Positions 8,581 through 17,966 are shown, counted from the stretch's first letter. The stretch is 64,000 nucleotides of DNA from Bradyrhizobium sp. LLZ17 (GCF_041200145.1 NZ_CP165734.1:1302001-1366000), one strand, 5' to 3'. Program-made: numbers and translations. Notes: generated by a model from the letters alone, not told the origin.

Positions 8581-9351
8581 ATGAAGACGATCGATCTCAA
8601 TTGCGATCTCGGTGAAGGTTTTGGCGCGTGGGAGATGGGCAACGACGCCGCGATGATCGAACTTGCGAGTTCGGTCAACGTCGCCTGTGGCTTCCATGCC
8701 GGCGATCCCGACATCATGCGCCGGACCGTCGAGCTGGCGAAGGCGCGCGGCGTCTCCGTCGGCGCGCATCCCGGCTACCGCGACCTCCACGGTTTTGGCC
8801 GGCACCCGATCGCGGGCCTGAAGGCCTCCGAGATCGAGAACCTCGTCGCCTACCAGATCGGCGCATTGCAGGCGATCGCGACCGCGGCCGGCCACAAGGT
8901 GACGCATGTGAAGGCGCATGGCGCGCTCTCCAACGTCGCCTGCGAGGAAGACATGACGGCGAAGGCGATCGCCGCCGGCATCAAGGCCGTCGATCCGAGC
9001 CTGATCTTCGTCGTGCTCGCCAATTCGAAGCTGGTGAAGGCCGGCGAGGACGCCAATCTGCCGATGGTGCACGAGGTGTTCGCCGACCGCGCCTATGAGG
9101 ACGACGGCAATCTCGTCTCGCGCAAGAAGCCGGGCGCGGTGTTGCACGATGCGAAAGTGATCGCCGACCGGGTGGTGCGGATGGTGCAGGATGGTGCGGT
9201 GGTCTCGGTCACCGGCAAGGTCATCAAGATGCGCACGGACACGGTCTGCATCCACGGCGATACGCCCGGTGCCGTCGAGATCGCGCGTGGCTTGCGTCAG
9301 GCGTTGAAGGATGCGGGGATCGAAGTGGCGCCGTTCAAGCGCGGGGCGTGA
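8581..9351 (+). CDS. pxpA: 5-oxoprolinase subunit PxpA (LamB/YcsF family)
   Basis: A 256-residue TIM-barrel-like hydrolase subunit. The family start [19 protein letters not shown] is present, as are [26 protein letters not shown] and VKAHGALSN, which hold the metal/substrate histidines and acids. With PxpB and PxpC it converts 5-oxoproline, a damaged form of glutamine and glutathione, to glutamate using ATP. The order pxpB-pxpC-pxpA on one strand with tight spacing indicates an operon. The start is the ATG at 8581, 32 nt after the pxpC stop, with a GGAGAGC-type ribosome site just upstream. Confidence 0.94.
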   Translation: MKTIDLNCDLGEGFGAWEMGNDAAMIELASSVNVACGFHAGDPDIMRRTVELAKARGVSVGAHPGYRDLHGFGRHPIAGLKASEIENLVAYQIGALQAIATAAGHKVTHVKAHGALSNVACEEDMTAKAIAAGIKAVDPSLIFVVLANSKLVKAGEDANLPMVHEVFADRAYEDDGNLVSRKKPGAVLHDAKVIADRVVRMVQDGAVVSVTGKVIKMRTDTVCIHGDTPGAVEIARGLRQALKDAGIEVAPFKRGA

Positions 9352-9358
9352 GGTTGGT

Positions 9359-9435
9359 CGTCATTCCGGGATGATGCGAAGCATCAGACCCGGAATCTCG
9401 AGGTTCCGAGTTCGGCTTCGCCGCCCCGGAACGAC
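9359..9435. repeat. intergenic palindromic repeat, family A
   Basis: It begins CGTCATTCCGGG and ends CCCCGGAACGAC, with an internal CCCGGAATCTC. The ends are imperfect inverted copies, as in the repeat at 26903-27009. It sits just after the pxpA stop, so it may also act as a hairpin at the transcript end. Confidence 0.6.
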
Positions 9436-9438
9436 AAC

Positions 9439-9591
9439 TCAGAACGGGTGCACCGAGAGCGTGCCGAACACGATGGCCGCGATGACCGCGACGGCGCTGT
9501 AGAGCCCGATGTGATGGACGCTGGCGCCAGTCCGCCGCGAGAGCGAGCGCGCGTAGAAATGCAGCCTGGCTTCCGCCGATAGCTCGCGCAT
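9439..9591 (-). CDS. small membrane protein, 50 aa
   Basis: A 50-residue protein: a charged N-terminal segment (MRELSAEARLHFYARSLSRR) followed by one transmembrane helix (about residues 29-46, IGLYSAVAVIAAIVFGTL) and a short tail ending VHPF. It is expected to be inserted with the basic N terminus inside. The function is unknown. It is a plausible gene because it has an ATG start and the strong amphipathic-then-hydrophobic design usual in conserved small membrane proteins. The 9592-9779 stretch beyond it shows no gene. Confidence 0.6.
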   Translation of the reverse strand: MRELSAEARLHFYARSLSRRTGASVHHIGLYSAVAVIAAIVFGTLSVHPF

Positions 9592-9779
9592 TGTGGATCT
9601 CCAACGTCCCATTCCGGGGGATTATGAGGGATCAACCCCGGTGGGCCGCAAGGCGGCGACGGAAATAGCGATGCGGTTCTCCTGAAATACCGGCTTGGAG
9701 GTGCAAATTCTCCGCGGTGACCGGTTCCGAGAATCCCATTCGTTAAAATCCGCGCCGATTGGAACCGGCTCCTGTCGCG

Positions 9780-11384
9780 TTAGTACACATCCGCCTGGAA
9801 CCTGCCCGTCTTCTTGAGCTCGGCGATAAAACTCACGGCGTCGTCGGTGGAGCGGGCACCGAACTGGGCGACGATGTCGACCAGCGCACGCTCGACGTCC
9901 TTGGCCATGCGCTTGGCATCGCCGCAGATGTAGAGATGCGCGCCTTCGGCAAGCCACGTCCACAGTTCGCGGCCGACCTCGCGCATGCGGTCCTGCACGT
10001 AAAACTTCTTCTCGCCGTCGCGCGACCACGCCAGCGACATGCGGGTCAGAAGTCCCGAGGTCTTCATCGCGTTGAGCTCGTCCTGATAAAAGAAATCGCA
10101 ATCGCTGCGCTGGTGACCGAAGAACAGCCAGTTCTTGCCAGGCGCGCCGGTCGCCTTGCGATCGAGCAGGAAGGCGCGGAACGGCGCGATACCGGTGCCC
10201 GGGCCGATCATGATGATCGGCGTTTTGGGATCCTGCGGCAGACCGAAGCCGTGCGCCTTCTGCACATAGACCTTGAGCTTCTCGCCTTCATTGATGCGCT
10301 CGCCGAGGAAGGTCGAGGCGACGCCGATACGCTTGCGCTTGCCGATGACGTAGCGCACGGAATCGACCGTCAACGACAGTTTTCCGGGAGTCGCGTTGTG
10401 CGACGAGGAGATCGAATAGAGCCGCGGCTGGAGCGGCTCCAGCGCCTCGACGAAGGCCTCCGGATGCGGCCGGGTGCCGGAAAATTTCTGGAGCGCCGCC
10501 ATGACGTCGAGCGTGGCGGCATCCCCATCGGGATCCTCGCCCTGTGCGAGCGCCCGCGCCTTTTCGCGCTGCGCACCGCCGGTGATGAAGGAGAGCAATT
10601 CGAACAGCGTGTCCGGCGCCGGCGACAGGGAGACGTCCTGGATCAGCGCTTCGCGCAGCGTCTTGCCGTTGACCTTCGTGGTATGGGAGGCGCCGAGCAG
10701 CGCGATGACCTGGTCGACCAGCCCGATATCGTTGCGCGCGAGCACGCCAAAGCTGTCGCCCACGACGTAGTCGAGCTTGCTCTCGGAGAGATCGAACTCG
10801 ACGTGATAGGTTTCCTTCTCCGACTTTCCCTTGTTGAGAAGGCGGCGCGACAGGAAGGTCGCTGCGATCGGGTTGTCGCGCGAGCGGCCGGGTTCGGCAA
10901 TCGTGACCGTCACCGCGGGCGCCGCCACAGCATCGGCCTTGCTGGCCGCCGGCGCCTTGTCGAGCTCCTCGTAGAGCGACTTCAGCATCCGCGCGGTTTC
11001 CTTGCCGCCGGGGACGCAGAGGTTGAGCCGCGCTTCGCTGCGGGTGGCGATCGCCTCCGAATAATCGTGGCAATTGTAGCCGCACTGGCCGCAATCCTGC
11101 TGCGCCATCGCCGCCATCATCTTGCGGCGTACGGGCCGGCCGTCAGCGAGCTTCATCCGGTCGGCGATCGGCATGGTCTGGTCGTGCCAGGGCGCTTCGC
11201 CGTCGTCGCCGTCCCCGGCTGCGCCTTGCATGACGGCCGCGCCCTGCTCCGCCGACAAAGGCGTAGCCGCATCAGGCGACAACAGTCCAGCAAAGAAGCC
11301 GTTCAGCCAGGAACGCTGCGCGTCGGAGAACGGCGCACTCGTTGGAATGATATCGAGTTTCGGCGGAGGGCTGATCTGGTTCAT
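9780..11384 (-). CDS. CysJ-like NADPH flavoreductase with N-terminal Fe-S domain, no flavodoxin domain
   Basis: A 534-residue diflavin-reductase-type protein, probably the electron donor of the upstream NirA-like reductase. The N-terminal part carries Cys98, Cys101, Cys105 and Cys123 in the pattern CGQCGYNC...CVPGG, as in the Fe-S domain of CODH and related proteins (PF04060 type). A CysJ-like FAD domain follows (RLYSISSSH, about residue 350) and then an NAD(P)H domain (MIGPGTGIAPFRAFL, YICGDAKRMAKDVE, C-terminal DVY). The FMN flavodoxin domain of ordinary CysJ is absent, so the Fe-S cluster may replace FMN in passing electrons. The start overlaps the nirA stop by 4 nt (ATGA), so the two are translated together. 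An open frame on the opposite strand is a codon-bias shadow. Confidence 0.88.
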   Translation of the reverse strand: MNQISPPPKLDIIPTSAPFSDAQRSWLNGFFAGLLSPDAATPLSAEQGAAVMQGAAGDGDDGEAPWHDQTMPIADRMKLADGRPVRRKMMAAMAQQDCGQCGYNCHDYSEAIATRSEARLNLCVPGGKETARMLKSLYEELDKAPAASKADAVAAPAVTVTIAEPGRSRDNPIAATFLSRRLLNKGKSEKETYHVEFDLSESKLDYVVGDSFGVLARNDIGLVDQVIALLGASHTTKVNGKTLREALIQDVSLSPAPDTLFELLSFITGGAQREKARALAQGEDPDGDAATLDVMAALQKFSGTRPHPEAFVEALEPLQPRLYSISSSHNATPGKLSLTVDSVRYVIGKRKRIGVASTFLGERINEGEKLKVYVQKAHGFGLPQDPKTPIIMIGPGTGIAPFRAFLLDRKATGAPGKNWLFFGHQRSDCDFFYQDELNAMKTSGLLTRMSLAWSRDGEKKFYVQDRMREVGRELWTWLAEGAHLYICGDAKRMAKDVERALVDIVAQFGARSTDDAVSFIAELKKTGRFQADVY

Positions 11385-13162
11385 GCGGACACCTCTGCAT
11401 CGGCAAGCTTGCGCAGCGTCTCGCCGTCATGGCGGCGCGCAAACGACAGGAAGGTTTCGTCGGGAGACGAGCGATGGGCGATATAGGCTTTGAGCAGCGC
11501 CTCGACCGTCTTCGGCGCGTCCTCGGCCTTGAGGTCGTGATAGACCTCCTGCCCGACATCGGCATCGGGACCGAACCCGCCGCCGGTGAAGAGGTGATAG
11601 CCCTCGACCGTGTCCTCCTCGCCAACCGGCACGCGCGCCCCGATCAGTCCGATATCGCTGATGTAGTGCTGCGCACAGGAGTGGTGGCAGCCGGTGACAT
11701 GGATGTTGACCGGCTTGTCCATCGCGATACGCGGCTCGCACCAGTCGCCGATCTCGGCGGCGTGGCGCTTGGTATTCGAAGCGGCGAAGCGGCAGCCGGC
11801 GTTGCCGGTGCAGGCAATCAGGCCGGCGCGGATGTGGGAGGCCTCGACCGCCAGTCCGATCTGCTTGATCGCCGCAATCGCAAGCTCGACGCTATCGTCG
11901 CGCACGCCTGATATCAGCAAGTTCTGCCAGACGGTCAGGCGGATCTCGCCGTCGCCAAGATCCCGCGCGACCTTGGCCAGGCCCCGCATCTGTTCGCAGG
12001 TGATCTTGCCGAGCGGCACCGAGACGCCGATCCAGTTCAAGCCGTCCTGCTTCTGCTTGTGCACGCCGATATGCGCCATGCGGTCCGCCGCAGGCCGGGG
12101 CGCAAACGCCTCTTGCGGCACGCGCGCAAACGGCGTCTTCAGCCGCTCCTCGACGAGCTTGAGGAAGCCGTCATGGCCCATGGCGTCGAGCACATATTTC
12201 AGCCGCGCCTTGTTGCGGTTGGTGCGGTCGCCATGCTCAATGAACACCCGCACGATGGCATCGGCGACCGCGGTCGCCTGCTCGGGCTTGACGATGATGC
12301 CGGAATATTTTGCGAAATCCTTGTGTCCGGTGATGCCGCCGAGACCAAGGCGAAACCAGATTCCGGGCTCGACGCCGAACCCGTCTTTCACCTCGAACGC
12401 CGTGAAGGCGATGTCGTTGGTCTCCTCCAGCACCGCGATCCTGCCGGCGCCGTCGAAGGCGACGTTGAACTTGCGTGGCAGGCCATAGAGCGAGCGATCG
12501 TTGAGGATGTGATAGTGCCACTCGCGCGCGAAGGGCCGCGTGTCGATCAGTTCCTGCGGATCGATGCCGGCGGTCGGCGTTCCCGTCACGTTGCGGATGT
12601 TGTCGGCGCCGGAACCGCGCGAGCACAGGCCGAGATCCTGGATGCCCTCGATCAGCTTCACGGCGTGCTTCGGCGGAATCTCGCGAAGCTGCAGATTGGC
12701 GCGGGTCGTGACATGGCTGTAGGGCCCGCAGAGATCATCAGCGAGATCGGCAAGGCCTGACAGCTGCCAGTGCTTCATGATGCCGTTGGGAATGCGCAGG
12801 CGGCACATGTAGGAGTCCTGCGTCGGCGCGACGTAGAAGATGCCGAAATAGCGCCAGCGGAAATTATCCGCGGGACTCGGCGGCGCGTTGTCGTGCGCCT
12901 GCTGGCGCAGCCGCGGATAGGCGTCGAACGGATGCTCGTCGCGCTTGAATTTTTCCTGGTCGGCGAGCTTCTTGCCCGACGCGACGACCCTGTCCTGCGC
13001 CTTGATGTGCACGGCATCGGGACCGGTGGGCTCAGCGTTCGCCTTCCCGGCGGCGGCGCCGAGACCGCGACCGACCCGGCTGATCTGCAGACCGGTCGTG
13101 AAGCCCTCGAGATAGCGTTTCTGGTCGTCGGTAAAGTCGACTGAGACTGTATCGATTTTCAT
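11381..13162 (-). CDS. nirA: siroheme nitrite/sulfite reductase (NirA/CysI family)
   Basis: A 593-residue cytoplasmic siroheme/[4Fe-4S] enzyme catalysing six-electron reduction of nitrite to ammonia or sulfite to sulfide. The cluster and siroheme ligands are Cys451, Cys457 (CTGNAGC), Cys492 and Cys496 (GCHHSC). Two ferredoxin-like repeats and the RNVTGTPTAGID segment of the family are present. Nitrite is the likelier substrate because of the neighbouring nasS and nasT regulators and the nitrogen-type promoter upstream. The presence of a CysJ-like partner leaves sulfite possible. I start at MKIDTVSVDF (13162); the frame is open nine residues further up. It is the first gene of the nirA-cysJ-like pair. 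Confidence 0.88.
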   Translation of the reverse strand: MKIDTVSVDFTDDQKRYLEGFTTGLQISRVGRGLGAAAGKANAEPTGPDAVHIKAQDRVVASGKKLADQEKFKRDEHPFDAYPRLRQQAHDNAPPSPADNFRWRYFGIFYVAPTQDSYMCRLRIPNGIMKHWQLSGLADLADDLCGPYSHVTTRANLQLREIPPKHAVKLIEGIQDLGLCSRGSGADNIRNVTGTPTAGIDPQELIDTRPFAREWHYHILNDRSLYGLPRKFNVAFDGAGRIAVLEETNDIAFTAFEVKDGFGVEPGIWFRLGLGGITGHKDFAKYSGIIVKPEQATAVADAIVRVFIEHGDRTNRNKARLKYVLDAMGHDGFLKLVEERLKTPFARVPQEAFAPRPAADRMAHIGVHKQKQDGLNWIGVSVPLGKITCEQMRGLAKVARDLGDGEIRLTVWQNLLISGVRDDSVELAIAAIKQIGLAVEASHIRAGLIACTGNAGCRFAASNTKRHAAEIGDWCEPRIAMDKPVNIHVTGCHHSCAQHYISDIGLIGARVPVGEEDTVEGYHLFTGGGFGPDADVGQEVYHDLKAEDAPKTVEALLKAYIAHRSSPDETFLSFARRHDGETLRKLADAEVSA

Positions 13163-13270
13163 AGTCTGTAACGAAGCTCCTGCGGCCACCTCGGTGGGAT
13201 CGACGGAATGGTAAGACCGGCGAGGACCTCGGCTGGCTCTGGAGCCGGCTTTGCCACTCGACGGTCCAAG

Positions 13271-13284
13271 CAGCTTCGTTGCTG
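13271..13284 (-). promoter_or_regulatory. hexaloop hairpin in the nirA leader, candidate NasT (ANTAR) target
   Basis: On the minus strand the sequence reads CAGC-AACGAA-GCTG, a 4-bp stem capped by a six-base loop with A at position 1 and G at position 4. That is the signature recognised by ANTAR-domain antiterminators such as NasT and NasR. It lies about 110 nt before the nirA start and downstream of the candidate sigma-54 promoter. ANTAR targets normally have two such hairpins, and I could not identify the first one clearly. Confidence 0.45.
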
Positions 13285-13334
13285 TGGGACTTGGCGCAGC
13301 AGGCGACTGTGACTGGCTGGCCGCACTGCAACAT

Positions 13335-13349
13335 TCAAGTTGCGTGCCA
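13335..13349 (-). promoter_or_regulatory. candidate sigma-54 promoter of nirA
   Basis: On the minus strand the sequence is TGGCAC-GCAAC-TTGA, against the RpoN consensus TGGCAC-N5-TTGC. Spacing is exact and the only mismatch is the last base of the -12 element. The predicted transcript start is near 13323, giving a leader of about 160 nt before nirA. This agrees with the known NtrC/RpoN control of nitrate assimilation in rhizobia. No clear NtrC site is visible just upstream. Confidence 0.6.
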
Positions 13350-13494
13350 GCTTTGCGAAAATGAAATATTGAGCTATTTCAAATAATTATGGTGAGGGTC
13401 AAGAGATCCCGGCTCCGGAACTCTCTCGAAATTCGAGCAGTCAGCTCAAAATTTGGACGATAATCCCGGCTGCCCAAAAACGCTCCAGGCCGAA

Positions 13495-14655
13495 TCAGGC
13501 CTTCCAGCGACCGACCTCGAAGGCCTCGAGATGCCCCCGGATATTACCGGGATCGAAGGTGGGGCCGGCGAACGCGCCAAACGCCGCCGGAGCCTCCGCA
13601 GGCGGCCGCTGTCCGAGAGCCGCATCGTAAAGATCCGGCCTGAACACGGCCATGGCCGTCTTGACGCCGTCGGGGTCAGCGTCGCCTGACCCCAGCGCAC
13701 CATCTGGGCATAGAGCCACGCCGCCTGGACCGGATCCGGGCGCCCTGCCCCTTCGCGTCCGACCAGAAGGTAGCGAGCACTTTCGCGGAAGCTATCGTCG
13801 GGCGATATCTTCAGCCGCCCGTCGAGGGTGCGCTGGATCACTTCAGCATCGACGCCGATCCGTTCCGGCTGCGCGAGGATGCGCGCGGCCTCGGTCCGGT
13901 TTTCGGCGTGCTCGATGAACTCGGCCGCTTTCACTGCCGCGCGGGTGAGCGCGGCGACCACGTCCGATCTTGTCGGCCCAGACCTGGCGAACCGCCAATA
14001 CCTTCTCCGCTGCGTGTACGAGAATATCGGAGACGAAATGCAGGATATGGCCGACGCCGAGATCGACCGCGATCGAATTCCAGGGGGCGCCGACGCAGAA
14101 CGCGTCGACATGGCCGCTCTTGAGACTATCGACCATGTAAGGCGGCGGCAGCACCACGAGGCGCACGTCCTCGTCGGGATCGACGCCGGCCGCCGCCATC
14201 CAGAACCGCAGCTGGTAATTGTGGGTCGAGAACGGAAAAGTCATGCCGAAGGTCAGCGGCTCGGCCCCGGCCTTGCGCCGCTTGGCGACCAGCTTCGCCA
14301 GCGCTTTTGCGGTCGCAAGCGGATCGAAACGGTCGCCGTCGATCTCTTGCATCAGCGCGGCATGCAGCGCCGGCGACACGGTGATCGCGTTGCCGTTGAT
14401 GCCGAGATTGAAGGGCGCCACGATCGGCACCTTGACATGGCCGAGCCCGAGCGAGGACGCGATCGCCACGGGCGCGAGCAGATGCGCGGCGTCGAACAGG
14501 CCGATATTGAGCTTGTCGCGGACGTTGGACCAGGACACCTCCCGCACCAGCTCGACCTCGAGCCCCTCGGCGGCGGTGAACCCCTTGTCGACGGCGACGA
14601 TCAGGGCGGCGGCATCGACCAGCGGGATGAAGCCGATGCGGAGCGGAGCGGTCAT
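13495..14655 (-). CDS. nasS: NasS-like nitrate/nitrite sensor, CmpA/NrtA family (two compensating frame breaks)
   Basis: A solute-binding-type protein without a signal peptide, like cytoplasmic NasS, which holds NasT inactive until nitrate or nitrite binds. From 14655 the frame gives LRIGFIPLVDAA and continues to VRQVWADK. It then continues in a second frame from about 13970 (DVVAALTRAAVKAAEFI) and returns to the first at the CCCC/GGGG run at 13672-13675 (DGVKTAMAVFRPDLYDAAL). One extra base near 13970 and one missing base at 13672-13675 restore a 386-residue protein. The start overlaps the nasT stop by 4 nt. Compensating single-base changes are more typical of sequencing error than of decay. 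Confidence 0.82.
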
Positions 14656-15242
14656 TTCAGCATCTCCGACGCGGTGATGATCGACTGCGCGATCTCGCCG
14701 ATTTTCTTCTTCTCGCGCATGGCGGTGGAGCGCAGCAGCACATAGGCCTCGTCCTCGGTGAGGCCCTTGACCTTCATCAGGATCCCCTTGGCCTTCTCGA
14801 TGACCTTGCGGTCCTCGAGCTGCGACTTGGTGCGCTCCAATTCCTCCTGGAGCTTTGCGAAGGCGTTGAAGCGGGACACGCAGAGGTCCAGGATCGGCTT
14901 GATGCGCTCCTTCTTCAAGCCGTCGACGATATAGGCGGACACCCCGGCCTCGACCGAGGCCTGGATCGAGGAGGAATCGCTCTGATCGACGAACATCGCG
15001 ATTGGGCGCCGCACGGCGCGGCTGACCTGGAACATCGCTTCCAGCACGTCGCGGCTGGGGTTTTCCAGATCGATCAAAATGATGTCGGGGTCGACCGCAT
15101 AAATACGGGCGAGCAGGCTCTGCATCTCGCTGATATGGACGATCTGCGTGAATCCGGCCTCGCGCAACCCTTCCTCGAGGATCGCGGCCCGGATCGGGCT
15201 TTCGTCGACAATCACGATTTTAGGCGACTGTTCGGCGCTCAT
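14652..15242 (-). CDS. nasT: NasT-like ANTAR-domain antitermination regulator
   Basis: A 196-residue response-regulator-like protein. The receiver domain (residues about 8-120) keeps Asp58 in an ILIDLE context. A coiled helix leads to a C-terminal ANTAR RNA-binding domain (about 135-190, KVIEKAKGILM and LTEDEAYVLLR). In the NasS/NasT system NasT binds a hexaloop hairpin in the leader of nitrate-assimilation mRNAs and prevents termination when NasS releases it. Here nasT precedes nasS with a 4-nt overlap, and a candidate target hairpin lies in the nirA leader. The gene is divergent from rimO across a 113-nt gap with no motif I recognise. Confidence 0.92.
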   Translation of the reverse strand: MSAEQSPKIVIVDESPIRAAILEEGLREAGFTQIVHISEMQSLLARIYAVDPDIILIDLENPSRDVLEAMFQVSRAVRRPIAMFVDQSDSSSIQASVEAGVSAYIVDGLKKERIKPILDLCVSRFNAFAKLQEELERTKSQLEDRKVIEKAKGILMKVKGLTEDEAYVLLRSTAMREKKKIGEIAQSIITASEMLK

Positions 15243-15355
15243 TGCTCACTCACGTCAGGCGATTCATCCATAGCACGCCCGAACGCCCTGCAAAGGGTTG
15301 TAATTAGTGGCTATTAGGACTAGCTCCTGCCGATCAATCAGGCAGATCTCCGGAT

Positions 15356-16681
15356 ATGGAACAGACGGCTGCGCCCAAGGTCAGCTTCGTGTCGCTCGGG
15401 TGTCCCAAGGCATTGGTGGATTCCGAACGCATCATCACGCGCCTGCGCGCCGAGGGCTACGAGCTCGCCCGCAAGCATGACGGGGCCGACATCGTCATCG
15501 TCAACACCTGCGGCTTCCTCGACAGCGCCAAGCAAGAATCGCTCTCGGCGATCGGCGAGGCCATGGCCGAGAACGGCAAGGTGATCGTGACCGGCTGCAT
15601 GGGCGCCGAGCCCGAGCAGATCGAACAGGCCTATCCCGGCGTGCTGTCGATCACCGGCCCGCAGCAATATGAGAGCGTGCTGGATGCCGTGCACCGCGCG
15701 CTGCCGCCGGCGCACAATCCGCATCTCGATCTGGTGCCGCCGCAAGGCATCAAGCTGACGCCGCGTCATTACGCCTATCTGAAGATCTCGGAAGGCTGCA
15801 ACAATCGCTGCACCTTCTGCATCATCCCGAAACTGCGTGGCGACCTCGTCTCGCGCCCAGCCAATGACGTGCTGCGCGAAGCCGAGCGCCTGGTCGATGC
15901 CGGGGTCAAGGAGCTGCTGGTGATCTCGCAGGACACCTCGGCCTACGGTGTCGATCTCAAATATGCCGAGAGCCCGTGGAAGGACCGCCAGGTCCGCGCC
16001 AGATTTCTCGATCTCGCCCGCGAGCTCGGCGAGCTCGGGGCCTGGATCCGGCTGCAGTATGTTTACCCCTATCCGCATGTCGACGAAGTCATCGCGCTGA
16101 TGACCCAAGGCAAGGTGCTGCCCTATCTCGACATCCCGTTTCAGCACGCGAGCCCCGAGGTGTTGAAGGCGATGAAGCGCCCGGCGGCGCAGGACAAGAC
16201 GCTGGCGCGGATCAAGCGCTGGCGCGAGGAATGTCCTGATCTCACCTTGCGCTCGACCTTCATCGTCGGCTTCCCGGGCGAGACCGATGCCGACTTCGCC
16301 TATCTGCTCGACTGGCTCGATGAAGCCGAGATCGATCGCCTCGGCTGCTTCAAATACGAGCCGGTCGCCGGCGCCACGTCGAACGCGATCGCAAATCCCG
16401 TCCCCGCCGAGATCAAGCAGGAGCGCTATAACGCACTCATGGCGCGCCAGCAGAAGATCTCGGCGCGCAGGCTGAAGCGCAAGGTCGGCACGCGGCAGCA
16501 GATCATTATCGACGAGGTCGGCCCGACCGTCGCCAAAGGCCGCTCCAAGGCCGATGCGCCGGAGATCGACGGCGCAGTCTACCTCACCAGCCGCCGCCCG
16601 TTGCGCGTCGGCGAGATCGTCACGGCGAAGATCGAGCGCGCCGACCAATACGACCTGCACGGCAGCGTCGCGGGGTTTTGA
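15356..16681 (+). CDS. rimO: ribosomal protein S12 methylthiotransferase RimO
   Basis: A 441-residue radical-SAM enzyme that methylthiolates an aspartate of ribosomal protein S12. The auxiliary cluster ligands are Cys16 (SLGCPK), Cys52 (NTCGF) and Cys81 (TGCMG). The radical SAM cluster is Cys148, Cys152, Cys155 (CNNRCTFC). A C-terminal TRAM domain follows from about residue 375 and should bind the substrate. KALVDSE after the first cysteine is characteristic of RimO rather than MiaB. Length is normal for the family. Confidence 0.97.
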   Translation: MEQTAAPKVSFVSLGCPKALVDSERIITRLRAEGYELARKHDGADIVIVNTCGFLDSAKQESLSAIGEAMAENGKVIVTGCMGAEPEQIEQAYPGVLSITGPQQYESVLDAVHRALPPAHNPHLDLVPPQGIKLTPRHYAYLKISEGCNNRCTFCIIPKLRGDLVSRPANDVLREAERLVDAGVKELLVISQDTSAYGVDLKYAESPWKDRQVRARFLDLARELGELGAWIRLQYVYPYPHVDEVIALMTQGKVLPYLDIPFQHASPEVLKAMKRPAAQDKTLARIKRWREECPDLTLRSTFIVGFPGETDADFAYLLDWLDEAEIDRLGCFKYEPVAGATSNAIANPVPAEIKQERYNALMARQQKISARRLKRKVGTRQQIIIDEVGPTVAKGRSKADAPEIDGAVYLTSRRPLRVGEIVTAKIERADQYDLHGSVAGF

Positions 16682-16723
16682 TCTTCCGCTGTTAGGATTG
16701 GTGCAGCCACGCAGTCGCTGCAA

Positions 16724-16841
16724 CCTCTCCCGCTTGCGGGAGAGGTCGCGCCGAAGGCGCGGGTGAGGGCTTTCTCCTCATTGGGAGTCTCTCTGCGGAA
16801 GCACCCTCTCCCCACCCCTCTTCCGCAAGCGGGCGAGGGAG
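16724..16841. repeat. intergenic repeat, family C (CCTCTCCCGC / GCGGGAGAGG palindromes)
   Basis: The gap between rimO and the next gene holds CCTCTCCCGCTTGCGGGAGAGG, a near-perfect hairpin, then a GGTGAGGG block, then a second inverted copy (CCCTCTCC...CGGGCGAGGG). This organisation is common between genes of Bradyrhizobium and relatives. It could end both convergent transcripts. Confidence 0.6.
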
Positions 16842-16869
16842 CGCACTGTCGCTTGGGGCTACAGCTCTG

Positions 16870-17931
16870 TCAGCCTAGCCATTTCGGCACCCAGCGCTCC
16901 GGCCTTGGTGCACGGGTGAGATCGGCCCTGGCTTCGGAGAGCAGCGCCGGCTCGCCATCGATGGCCGGGCGCGCGTCGTAGTCGAAGTTGGGCATGACCC
17001 GGCCGTCGGCATAAAGCCCAAAACTCATCGCGTACCACAGCCCGAGCTCGGGCTGGGCCCGGCGCATCTCCTCGCGCAATTCGCGCAACAGCGATCCGAT
17101 CGAGGCGGCTTCCTCGAACGGCTGCGGTCCCTGCTTGAGAATCCGCGCCTGGTATTGCTTGCCCACGATCGCGACTTCGAAGCGGGTCTTGTCCCAGGCC
17201 TTCTTGCCCTTGGGCAGATGCGCCGCAAGCCGCCAGCCGAGCTCGGCCATCATCCGGTGATTGGCCCAGTAGTCCTCGCGCTCGCGGCTCCACTTCTCGA
17301 CGAAGCCGCGGAAGTCGGGCAGCTCCGACGATTGCTCCTCGGGCGCCATCCTTTCGCCGGGCGGCCGTCCGGCGAGCCACTGCGCAAGCTCGTCGGTCTG
17401 ACACTCGACCTCGTCATCCGGCAGCAGATCGTGCCAGGCTTTGTCGAATTGCTGCGCGGTCAGCTTCGCGAGCAGACCGTCCAGCGTCGGCGCCAGCAGC
17501 TGATAGTCGCCCTCCGACCCCAGCCCCACCATCGGCGGGTCGTCGCGGTCGAGACCGGCGCCGTACCAACCACCGACGGCCGAACCGTCCGGCAAGCGCA
17601 TGAACAGCGCGAAGCGGTCCCGCAACGAACTGCCGTCGAAGATCGGGGCCTGATCGGAGAACTGGCCTTGCAGCGAAAAGCAGCCGACGCTGCCCCAGGG
17701 ACGCCCGTTCAGCCAACCGGCAAAATCAAGCAACAGGGGTGGCGCTTCGATGCCCGGCGGAAACGCGCCGCGAATGCTGTCGAGATCGATCGGGTAAGGC
17801 TTATCGGACAAAGCAAAAACTATCTGGTTGATCCCGCCCCTCTTGGTCTCGCCGGTCGTGCGTCCGGTTCGAACCAATTCGCGCGGTCTGATCACAAACT
17901 CGCCAGAGGCTTGATAGTTTCCGCGTAGCAA
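16870..17931 (-). CDS. hypothetical protein, possibly immunity/SMI1-like
   Basis: A 353-residue soluble protein of unknown function. The central region (about 80-200) is rich in Trp, Asp and Gly. The C terminus carries an MSFGLYADGRVMPNFDYDARP segment, which resembles the ending of YezG-type immunity proteins (a FDY.. turn followed by a short acidic tail). That likeness is weak, and no toxin gene is adjacent. No signal peptide or membrane helix is seen. The start at 17931 is the longest frame and may be too long; internal starts near residue 60 are possible. Confidence 0.6.
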   Translation of the reverse strand: MLRGNYQASGEFVIRPRELVRTGRTTGETKRGGINQIVFALSDKPYPIDLDSIRGAFPPGIEAPPLLLDFAGWLNGRPWGSVGCFSLQGQFSDQAPIFDGSSLRDRFALFMRLPDGSAVGGWYGAGLDRDDPPMVGLGSEGDYQLLAPTLDGLLAKLTAQQFDKAWHDLLPDDEVECQTDELAQWLAGRPPGERMAPEEQSSELPDFRGFVEKWSREREDYWANHRMMAELGWRLAAHLPKGKKAWDKTRFEVAIVGKQYQARILKQGPQPFEEAASIGSLLRELREEMRRAQPELGLWYAMSFGLYADGRVMPNFDYDARPAIDGEPALLSEARADLTRAPRPERWVPKWLG

Positions 17932-17966
17932 TCAATGACATACAATCACAAGATCAATATGCGGGC

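Noticed and set aside
9759..11486. 575-codon open frame opposite the CysJ-like gene
   Set aside because: Antisense shadow; composition is typical of a complement frame and no motif is found.
15338..16723. 461-codon open frame opposite rimO
   Set aside because: Shadow frame; rimO carries all six cluster cysteines.
16870..17931. Firm assignment of this gene as a toxin immunity protein
   Set aside because: Only a short C-terminal likeness exists and no toxin gene is near.
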